DNA of 64,000 nt from Bradyrhizobium sp. ISRA430 (GTDB lineage Bacteria > Pseudomonadota > Alphaproteobacteria > Rhizobiales > Xanthobacteraceae), in NCBI RefSeq assembly GCF_029909975.1, contig NZ_CP094516.1:7108501-7172500 (forward strand), written 5' to 3'. Under the pieces are notes generated by a model, which worked only from the letters and a program-made list of their open reading frames with translations, was not told the DNA's origin and made no database searches. Positions 11,501-17,107 of the stretch are shown here, piece by piece; within the stretch, counting starts at the first letter, position 1; each line of letters opens with the position of its first letter. The translations under genes and the position numbers were made by a program.

Positions 11501-14348
11501 GGTTCTTGGCGACGATGACACGCCGCGCCTGAGTATCTCAGCGCTGCAATTCGGTGACCGCTCGATACGATCCGCTTGGCTCCCGCGCGAGGTGGTCTGG
11601 GTCAGGACGCCTGAGGCGCCCGAATCCGTGGATGCGACGCCCGGCACCGACCCGGATGGGACAAGCATCGTCCTGTGCGCAAGACATCTGGAAGAGGCGC
11701 GCCTGGCGCTGATGCGTCAGCTGGTCGCGCACAGGGTGCAATTTGTCAGTCTCGAGGAACTGGGTCAGCCCGAGGACATGGCGAGTGCCATCGCTGCCAC
11801 GCCGCATGTCTCGGAAATCCTCCTGCTCATTGGAGGAGGCGGTCCGGTCCTGACGCCCGACCGGCTCGCGGAAGCCGACCGATCGGCGCTGCAGCCCCTG
11901 CGCTGGCTTGCGAAGGCTCTTGCGGCCGTCAACAGCAAGGAGCCGTGCCCGGCGTTGCGCGTCATCACGGTCAACGCCCATCGCATAGGGGACGAGGAAG
12001 TCAATCCGATAGCGACGGCCGCAGCGGCGCTCACCGTGGCGCTCGGCAGAGAGTTGCCACGTGCGAGGGCGACATGTGTCGACGTCGCGCTATCGGCGGA
12101 TGGAGCCATGCAGGATGCCGATGTGCGGCAAGCGCTGCGGGTTCTGCGGGAAGACCGCGGCGTCCGTTCCACCGCCGTCATCAGGGGCGGGCAGGTATTT
12201 CGCCGCGCGCTTCGCGCGACGCCGCCGCGGCGGCCCGGTGCGGCACAAGTGTTCCACAAGGAACATCGTTGCCTCGTTATCGGTGGCAGCGGCGTGGTCG
12301 GGCGCCGGTTGTCTGAGGCGCTGGCGCGAAAATACGGCGCTCACATTACCTGGGTTGGGCGCCGGGATTCCGATTCCGACATCGCGGCGGCCATGGCCCA
12401 GATCGAGGATCTTGGCGGCAAGCTCACCTATGTTCGCGCCGATGCGACCGATACCGACGGATTGCGCAACGCCTTCGTCAAGGTCTGGTCCCAGGTCGGA
12501 CCGGTCGAGGCGGTGTTTCACTGCGGCCTCGACTTCAGCATCGGGCGCCTGTCCACAATGGAGGAAGCGGCATTCGAGGCCTCCGTCGGTGTCAAGATGA
12601 TTGGCAGCCTCAATCTGCTCGAGGTACTCGAGGAATATCCGGTGCAGCAGGTCGTGCTGATGTCGTCCGCCGAGGCCTTTGCCGGGAACGTTGGGTGGGC
12701 AACCTACAGCGCCGCCTGTGCGTTTCAAGACGGGCTCGCTCAGGCGCAAAATGGCCGAATCCTGAGCGTCAATTGGGGTTATTGGGAAGGTTCGACCCGC
12801 GGCAATCCCGCGACGCTTCATGTCAAGGGCGTGCGCATGCTGAATGCGGACGAGGCGCTCGGCGCGCTGGAGCACGCCTTGGAGAGCGGACTTCCCCAGC
12901 TCGTCGTGTTCGATATCGGGCAAGCTGCGCTGCAGCGCATGGGCTTTGTCATCGAGCCGGAGGCGAGTCCGGCGCAGCAGGCGCAACCGCGCGCATCCGC
13001 GCCCGAGATCGACGAACTGCCGAGGGTTGAAACTGTGGCCGCACCCGCCTCTCCGGCGGGACCGGTCGGGGCACGGCTGGATGGCCTGGGGCGCGAGCCC
13101 GCCGTTATCGAGGCGTTGCTCAAGGATCTGCTGGGGCAGGTGCTGAGGATCGCCGCCGACGAGATCGATCCGGAGCGGGACATCGTCGATTACGGCGTCG
13201 ATTCGATCCTGATCATTGATTTCTTCACCCTGGTCGAGGAGGCGTTCGGTCGGCTGCCCGTCGACGACCTAATCGAGTTGCCGACATTGCGCGAGATCGC
13301 GAGCTATATCGGTACCGCGGTGGGTCAGCGCGCAACGACGGTGCCGATCAACGGCAAGTCCACACTTGAATCGGCGATCGAGGGTGACGGCGCGCTTCCT
13401 CCGGGCATCACCCTGGTCGATGCGGCGGTGGCCGAAGATGCCGACGTCGCGCTAAAGGAATATCCGCAGCGGCTGGAAGAGCCGCCGCCCGAGCCACGCA
13501 ACACCTCGAAGCGCAACGGTGTTGGCGCGCTTCATTTCTGGACCGTCGGCAAAAATGCCGACGCCCTGATCGAGGTTGCAAGCCGTGGCAGCGGTCCGCC
13601 GGTGCTGTTCCTGCCGGGTATCGGCCTGACGGCGCCCGTGTTTCACGAGCAGTTCAAGCGCCTCTCGTCCGATTGGTCGCTGTTTGCGCTCCATCCGCCC
13701 GGTCACGGCCGGAGCAAGGCGCCGAAGAGCACGGCAATATCGGCCTTGGCGGATACGATTGCGGACACCTTGCATCAGCTTGGACTAAACAGGCCGGTCC
13801 ACATCGTGGCCTCCTGTTTCGGCACCGTGCCGGCCCAATATCTGGGAGCGCACCACGCCGACCTCGTTGCCTCCTTGACCCTGTGCGGTGCCGTGGCGGA
13901 GGATCTTGCCGTGCCGGCAATTCCCCTCGAGGGACTGTCCGTCAAAGAAGCGGCCGCGCTCACCAAGGCGGCGGCGGACTCGCTGTCCGCTGACTTCGAG
14001 CGCCTGCTAGGCGTACCCGAGAACGCGCCGCGGCGCGAGGTCATCGAGAGTGCCCGGAGGCTACTGCTGAATAGCCAGCGGGCAAGTCCAGCCGTTGGAA
14101 TGCGTTACCTGAACGAAATTCTGTCGCTGCGCCCATCGGAATGGGCACCGAAGATCGCCGCTCCGACGCTGTTCATTACAGGAACCTGCGACACGGTGGT
14201 TGCTCCGGCAGTATCCGTCAGCATCGCGGGCAAGATGCCAAACGCCAGAGTTCTAAGGATAGCTAATGCCGGCCACTATCCTTTCCTCACCCATGCCAGC
14301 GAGTTCAACTCGGAACTTACCAACTTTCTCAAGAGTGTAGAGCACTGA
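2517..14348 (+). CDS. Hybrid NRPS/trans-AT polyketide synthase, A(Cys)-PCP-KS-DH-KR-ACP-KS-DH*-KR-ACP-TE
   Basis: A 3943-residue megasynthase; ATG 2517 is chosen because it overlaps the upstream TGA. The A domain (about 30-530) has specificity residues reading DLFNFSLI, close to the cysteine code DLYNLSLI. PCP serine is near 592. KS1 has C818/H953/H999; its linker runs straight into DH1 (H1260, D1409) with no AT. KR1 has its GGLGGLG motif near 1712 and Y1854; ACP1 is S2011. KS2 has C2260/H2395/H2435, then a carrier-like stretch (2575-2642) in which the GxDS motif reads GLSE. A second DH-like domain has Cys (2821) where the catalytic His belongs. KR2 has Y3397 but Cys (3401) for the usual Asn. 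ACP2 is S3563. The C-terminal alpha/beta hydrolase has a Cys nucleophile (C3767), D3892 and H3920. Prediction: add cysteine, cyclize, extend by two ketide units (alkene, then hydroxyl), release. AT-less modules imply a trans-acting acyltransferase that is not in this window. Confidence 0.95.
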   Translation: MTEAEVVSTDEAPVKRMLMKWNDTARPYAGDVRLESLIEARAASHPHDIAAVSEDGELTFASLDRLANKLANHLLAAGVGRGDYVIICLERTNAFLVSVLAVLKTGAAFIPIEIEEPPSRIAEIATADGVAFAVIEQGVAGSFEALGLYTIVVDLQQLEQSQLSEARPRASLTSGDPAYGIPTSGSSGVPKIVVVAHRPLVNLIEWTALTFGIGPGDTGLWVSPASFDLSIFDLLGLPALGASVRIVPRDKRKDPIACAEMLQREPISFWNSTPALLQTLVPFLLQQDGASSICKLRLVFLSGDWIPLSLPEQLRSALPKAQVVSLGGATEATIWSNYFPVRDIDPTWTSIPYGRPIQNARYYILGEDLAVCDVNVAGELYIAGDCLAEGYLGDAELTASRFVPDPFAGGAERMYRTGDAARWWPDGMIELLGRLDNQINVRGYRVDLGEVEAALRRCGLSQAVAVAVQGTAGTSRIVAAGVPRQQTSANPTELRAALTRLLPTYMIPDNIRLIESIPLTVNGKLDRRAVARLFADSEPSLPDHDRSAAAARSTLTAATLDVFLRGEIKTLRPDLPDHVAGDRPLGEIGLGSLEFALLSGRLFTVFGIRMSPVEFYRGGTLSAVAAIASALAPEPVVAPPTASDPIKAEAVGTDRIAGAVAIVGMSCRVAGLENLHEFWEAVRSGRDCLTASSEVGGRPQQRGRAGRGGFLKHIAAFDAKFFGITPREAEVMDPRQRLLLESAWTAIEHAGEDPSALAGSRTGVFVGATGDDFSRLAHRDSDNLTGHTLTGIAPSLLANRISFAFDLRGPSEVVDTACSSSLVALHRAVRAIASGDCEAAIVGGVSLMLDDATDLSLQRLGMLSPDGACKTFDANANGYARGEGVAVIYLKRVDAAQARANCIYGIVLGSAVNHNGRSASLTAPTPEAQKDVIVQAYRQAAIDPRTVGLIEAHGTGTVLGDPIETRALVDAFAELYREHGLEGGERHCALSAVKANVGHLEAAAGLVGLVKAVLAARFSVVPPIAHFKRLNGYIDLAGSPFYIAGDGGTWPVKAADPDTPRRAGVSSFGFGGTNVHVVLECPPPSSPAPVDAIPPQAIFVSAQDAGTLRVYAEIHASYFAELIKTGIGSGRLIDIGFTSLRGRPTFKHRLVCIVDTLEQACETFRSMIGAADLERVWNAAEGAEWLAETARAWVAGKAADLRVLESRMGWGGASRTAIPTYPFLRTVHWPAWAPRAPERAKGKGQSEAALAPFAALIADHRIEGRVLIPGAVFIHLLADLTRWLTGADAIRLERIKFLGNIASDDVPAALNLRWEENESGYTLAVRAKADGPPLCQAVGAEAKPNSVEYALPTLPPILCRAETVYASLRAHQVELGPTLRAVLKASCDREHCVATLSLPAASAAPAILDGAFQAALYWQLESGQPEGLPIPLSIDTLTIHGPLPQSATAIVSAADGGEAAPRITNLTLLDRDGRCCVRVEGFAAVLRSAAPKPVVFAKTLGNVSLVLSPLEREVRSDVPLLVCGCGGLADRLKARGVATRYQPLDDATTKEGDWARLLGGLEGDRDHAALTIILETGLASWNIDLARLAALARAIARRRERSPVQLLAARLVASDGDQDRSIEAAIGAFARCLRIEEPTLMVSVVGLRTPRGGDWSDPDVANAVLRVVSSPSLPPEVVVDCRDGQLLIPCVERIEPAALSQSPFRPGAVYVVTGGLGGLGRLIARDLAGRFGARLMLCGRSSREQAEPRLASLRRPGAEIEYLQADVTVRDEVRTLIDRTRSRFGRIDGVFHVAGVLRDGLVLRLAADDLANVVRPKLLGARYLDLETRDDALDFFVLFSSLAASIGNAGQSGYAFANAWLEGFAGLRAAMVRKGQRSGRTLAVGWGPWRDGGMKIPPRMLDRLREREGLGELQTATGLAALEWALMADRENLLVVGGDAEALGKWVPQRFRSAMPESTAELAKGGAETMRNEELYSNAKTAIVDAIAAESKLRPDEINADARFEEYGIDSVIIMAVTERLERTFGLLPKTLFFEHQTVQSLCEHLAENYPDKLAPPRNEADGASSRSHRNSSQSARLTEDQAKAKLARPAPVDNDDIAIIGMSGRFPDADDLDGFWRNLREGRDSVSEVPADRWDHRLVVSPGDASVGPASGFRWGAFIQDAFAFDPMFFRMSKREADMIDPQERLFLMSAYHCLEDAGYPSSSVAGSEIGVFAGVMWGQYEMWGLEKGDAASSYGSIANRVSYSFDLKGPSLAVDSMCSSSLTAIHLACASLRSGESTAALAGGVNVNAHPSKHLFLCKRHFAATDGRCHAFGAGGDGYVAGEGVGVIMLKLRSAAERDGDRILGLIRATAINHDGRTSGYTVPNPKAQTSVVRTALSRAGIEPVSLSYVEAHGTGTSLGDPIEVSALAAALQPWDEADRQCAIGSVKSNIGHAESAAGIAGVIKVLLQMHHKSLVPSIHSNPPNPNIAFESTPFRVQRELAPWPARHAVPRRAGVSSFGAGGANAHVILEEWIGTRGIVDASGDEAHLVPLSAASEERLLECVRMLLGALEQAPLDPAKEDPSPRVAVSAANRETVILDVISKTLSLDRRFLNADDRFDEFGLSEPAAATLEANIADALGVALDEVRLADWADPAELARQLDRAKSPAREQLPDIADIAYTLQTGRDAMRSRLAFVARSRKELVELLRKALLERAEDPRIWQGTVARARERTEGGTEQVFLRNLIRNRRLEKLARLWCEGADIDWTALYGRGTRRRLSLPGYPFAKLICRVAEPTTLVRGKAGALDPLIDAIDPEKSINSGLTFRKSLSGSVPGVKDCIADGKPSLSPACMLATAMAAARLSGISKTHSLSDASWTGAPPLSADVRDMLVELIPGEAGIYDIRARLDGNQAEPCFTAVMRPQANDEAEADWRPTGQDSSISPIEPAGGNSAEENEGLQLMDLLQQGLRAAASARQETGPFSGARFERLTLHGKLPRKGRIVVGPWKGAQRLLVLGDDDTPRLSISALQFGDRSIRSAWLPREVVWVRTPEAPESVDATPGTDPDGTSIVLCARHLEEARLALMRQLVAHRVQFVSLEELGQPEDMASAIAATPHVSEILLLIGGGGPVLTPDRLAEADRSALQPLRWLAKALAAVNSKEPCPALRVITVNAHRIGDEEVNPIATAAAALTVALGRELPRARATCVDVALSADGAMQDADVRQALRVLREDRGVRSTAVIRGGQVFRRALRATPPRRPGAAQVFHKEHRCLVIGGSGVVGRRLSEALARKYGAHITWVGRRDSDSDIAAAMAQIEDLGGKLTYVRADATDTDGLRNAFVKVWSQVGPVEAVFHCGLDFSIGRLSTMEEAAFEASVGVKMIGSLNLLEVLEEYPVQQVVLMSSAEAFAGNVGWATYSAACAFQDGLAQAQNGRILSVNWGYWEGSTRGNPATLHVKGVRMLNADEALGALEHALESGLPQLVVFDIGQAALQRMGFVIEPEASPAQQAQPRASAPEIDELPRVETVAAPASPAGPVGARLDGLGREPAVIEALLKDLLGQVLRIAADEIDPERDIVDYGVDSILIIDFFTLVEEAFGRLPVDDLIELPTLREIASYIGTAVGQRATTVPINGKSTLESAIEGDGALPPGITLVDAAVAEDADVALKEYPQRLEEPPPEPRNTSKRNGVGALHFWTVGKNADALIEVASRGSGPPVLFLPGIGLTAPVFHEQFKRLSSDWSLFALHPPGHGRSKAPKSTAISALADTIADTLHQLGLNRPVHIVASCFGTVPAQYLGAHHADLVASLTLCGAVAEDLAVPAIPLEGLSVKEAAALTKAAADSLSADFERLLGVPENAPRREVIESARRLLLNSQRASPAVGMRYLNEILSLRPSEWAPKIAAPTLFITGTCDTVVAPAVSVSIAGKMPNARVLRIANAGHYPFLTHASEFNSELTNFLKSVEH

Positions 14349-14359
14349 GTATCCGTCAA

Positions 14360-14953
14360 ATGGCAAGGAAACCGAGGCTTCACCCGGAAATGTCGATCGA
14401 GGATTTCAGACAGTATTACTGGATGAAAGCCGATCTGCAGAAGTTCGCGCGCGAGCTTGGTGTGTCGACCGGTGGATACAAGCCGGAATTGGCGTCACGA
14501 ATTGAGCGCCGATTGCTCGGAAAGCGTGCGGTGGCGGAGCCGAAGCAGTCCTCGACCAAGGAACGTGATTCGGACAGGAAGCTGACGCGCGATACGCCTG
14601 TTGTAAACTACAAGAGCGACGAGAAAACCCGCGCCTTCTTCGAATCGCAGATCGGCCCGGAGTTTCATTTCACCTACCAGTTGAACCAGTATCGATTTGC
14701 CCACAAGAACCTGACCTACGGCGATCTGGTCGATCAGTGGATCGCTGAGCGCGATAAGCGGCGGAATCCGGATTATGTGCCGCCGATCGCCGCTCACGGA
14801 AAGTACAATCGCTTCATACGCGCGTTCTTCGCTGATCCGAAAAACAAGGGCAAATCGATGAAGGAAGCGGCCGCGGCATGGAATGCCGTCAAGACCACTG
14901 CCGGCAACCAGAAATATGTGCGGTCTCGAAAGAAAGCCGGAGGCCAGCCGTGA
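14360..14953 (+). CDS. SAP-domain protein with a DUF6434-like C-terminal region
   Basis: A 197-residue basic protein, 11 bp after the megasynthase stop and sharing GTGA with the next gene, so within the operon. The N-terminal 50 residues form a SAP-like helix-extension-helix motif (LQKFARELGVSTGGYKPEL), usually linked to DNA or RNA binding. A linker rich in K/R/S follows, then a region matching my memory of DUF6434 (YKSDEKTRAFFESQIG through WNAVKTT). There are no signal peptide, membrane segments or catalytic residues I can name. A nucleic-acid-binding protein inside a biosynthetic operon is unusual; it may regulate, or simply be a passenger. Domain assignment is good; role unknown. Confidence 0.8.
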   Translation: MARKPRLHPEMSIEDFRQYYWMKADLQKFARELGVSTGGYKPELASRIERRLLGKRAVAEPKQSSTKERDSDRKLTRDTPVVNYKSDEKTRAFFESQIGPEFHFTYQLNQYRFAHKNLTYGDLVDQWIAERDKRRNPDYVPPIAAHGKYNRFIRAFFADPKNKGKSMKEAAAAWNAVKTTAGNQKYVRSRKKAGGQP

Positions 14954-17076
14954 ACCTGATGAGCAGGGATATTCGCTCGGCAAGGGCGCGGCTGCGAGGC
15001 GAGAGCGATCTCGGCATCGGCAACTTCCTTTGGAAGGCTCTCGAGGTCTATCCGGACAATATGCGATCCATCATCTGCGCCCGCCCCTTCGAGACGGCTT
15101 GGGGAGAGGTGTGCCGGGACCTGACCCTGGGTGACTGGGGACGCCTGGCGGATAGCTACGCCCGCCGCTACGCAAGCATCGGAGTCAAGCCGCAAGATCC
15201 GATCGCCGTTTACTGCGACCAGGGTCCGAAATGTCTGCTGCACTTCCTGGCACTCACGCGGCTCGGCGCCATTCCCGCGCTTGTCAACGGGCGCATGGAT
15301 CAGAGCGCGGCCGCCCGCTACATGCATTTCGTCGGCGTGGCCGGCGTATTTACCGACGAGGCCAGGCGAGCCGCACTGCAGGCCGAAAAGGATGTCCAGC
15401 TCGGCTTCATCGTCGTGGAGAGCGATCTGCGCGACGCAACACTGGGCGATGCCAGGCCTTACCTGCATCATGCCACGGATACGTGCCTGATCACTCATTC
15501 GTCGGGAACGACCGGAATTCCGAAGGCCGTCCAGCTCCGTCACAGCGACTTCTTCTATCCGATCGCGCGATCACTGGAGACGCAGCGCGATCCGGCGACC
15601 CAGCGTGCGATCTGCGCGCTTCCTGCGTCCCACAATTCGGCGATCTCCGCCGTTGCCATCGCAATGATGAACGGCGAGGAATTGATGTTGATGTCGGATC
15701 TCGACGGCCGCTCGGTGCTTGAGACCATTGAGCGGCATCGCCAGACTGCCATCGTTGCCTTCCCGCAAACCTATGTCGATCTGCTCGCCAGCGAGCCAGA
15801 GCGATACGATCTGAGCTCGATGGCCATGTGGATCAATCTCGGTGACGCGGCACACGGCAGGCATATTCGTCGCTTGACATCGTTCGGCACGCGCTGGACA
15901 GGCGAGGCCTGGACGAAAGGCTCGCGCTTTATCGATGGTCTCGGGTCTTCGGAGATGGGATCGATGCTTTTCAGCATGATCCATTCTTCGGACGAGAGCG
16001 TCGCCCGCTGCGTCGGAGAGCCGCGTCCCTGGGTCGATGCGGTGATCCTCGATGCCCACGGCAAGGCACTCGCAGATAGCGAGCCGGGGATGTTAGCCGT
16101 GAAGTCGCCCGGGCTCTTTGCGGGGTACTGGAACAACACGCTATTGACTGGCAGATCGCATCGCGATGGCTATTTTCTGACGGGCGACATCGCGTACCGG
16201 GACGAGCTCGGCCGCTTCCATCATCTCGATCGCGTGCCGGATGCCGTCATGGCCAAGGACGGGCCGATCTACACGCTGCTCTATGAAGAGACGATCATGG
16301 ATGCGGTCGATGCAGTCGTGGACTGCAGCGTGGTCGCAATCGAGACCGAGCCGGGTGAGGTCGCAGTCATTTGTCTCGCCGTGTTGGCGAAGGGTAGCCG
16401 CGCCGAGGCCCTGCGGTCGGATATTGACGGCGCGCTCGCTGCAAGGGGGCTGAGATCCTTGGACAGGTTGCGCATCGTCACTCAGCAGGAGATGCCGGTC
16501 GGCGTCACCGGCAAGGTCCTCAAGGGGCAGTTGAGGCAGCTGCTGCATTCCGAGCTCAAGTGCACTCAGACTGCAAGCGCGACCTCCAACGCGGGCGCAA
16601 CAGATGCGCCGGCGCAAGCGACAGGGGTGGGCGCGGAGCAGTATTCCGCCGCCGTTCGCGGCGAGTGGCGGGGTGATTATTCGGGTTCGGGCGTCATTGA
16701 CATGGGCAACATGTCCTGCCCGATCGGTGCGCCCGCAGCGGCCGGGGGAAGCGGCGATGGCGTGTCGCCCTCGATGATGCTGGTCGGAGCCGCAAGCGGA
16801 TGTTTCCTAGTGACCCTCGCGGCGACGCTGCGCGCACACCGCATCGGTGTAGCAAGCATCAAGCTCGAGACCGAAGCGATCTTTCGCGGCTCTATGCCGC
16901 CTGAGCTGCATGCCATCATCCACAGGCCGTCCGTCATTGTTCCGAACTCGCAGGCGACGCGGCTCGCGGCCGTCCATCGCTGCTTCGATCTGGCGAAGGC
17001 CGGCTGCGTTGCGACCAAGGCCATGGGGAGCGTCAGCTTCAGGGTAGAAGGCAGCGCGGTAGTCGAGACTGTTTGA
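14950..17076 (+). CDS. Acyl/aryl-CoA (or carrier-protein) ligase fused to an OsmC-like domain
   Basis: GTG 14950 is chosen because a good Shine-Dalgarno (GGAGG) lies 6 nt upstream and it overlaps the preceding TGA; ATG 14959 is an alternative. The product has 708 residues. Residues 1-545 are an ANL-superfamily adenylating enzyme, with the P-loop HSSGTTGIPKAVQ near 182 and the YFLTGDIAYRDELGRFHHLDR hinge region further on. Residues ~560-708 are an OsmC/Ohr-type domain containing both family cysteines, C618 (ASGCFLVTL) and C686 (KAGCVATKA). OsmC proteins are thiol peroxidases. I do not know this fusion from any characterised pathway. Context suggests the ligase loads the aminohydroxybenzoate starter made by the GriH/GriI-like genes downstream, while the OsmC part performs thiol or peroxide chemistry. 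Both roles are inference; the fusion itself is directly visible, with no stop between the parts. Confidence 0.9.
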   Translation: MNLMSRDIRSARARLRGESDLGIGNFLWKALEVYPDNMRSIICARPFETAWGEVCRDLTLGDWGRLADSYARRYASIGVKPQDPIAVYCDQGPKCLLHFLALTRLGAIPALVNGRMDQSAAARYMHFVGVAGVFTDEARRAALQAEKDVQLGFIVVESDLRDATLGDARPYLHHATDTCLITHSSGTTGIPKAVQLRHSDFFYPIARSLETQRDPATQRAICALPASHNSAISAVAIAMMNGEELMLMSDLDGRSVLETIERHRQTAIVAFPQTYVDLLASEPERYDLSSMAMWINLGDAAHGRHIRRLTSFGTRWTGEAWTKGSRFIDGLGSSEMGSMLFSMIHSSDESVARCVGEPRPWVDAVILDAHGKALADSEPGMLAVKSPGLFAGYWNNTLLTGRSHRDGYFLTGDIAYRDELGRFHHLDRVPDAVMAKDGPIYTLLYEETIMDAVDAVVDCSVVAIETEPGEVAVICLAVLAKGSRAEALRSDIDGALAARGLRSLDRLRIVTQQEMPVGVTGKVLKGQLRQLLHSELKCTQTASATSNAGATDAPAQATGVGAEQYSAAVRGEWRGDYSGSGVIDMGNMSCPIGAPAAAGGSGDGVSPSMMLVGAASGCFLVTLAATLRAHRIGVASIKLETEAIFRGSMPPELHAIIHRPSVIVPNSQATRLAAVHRCFDLAKAGCVATKAMGSVSFRVEGSAVVETV

Positions 17077-17107
17077 ATTGGAGATTTTGCAGCGCAGGGA
17101 GGACGGC

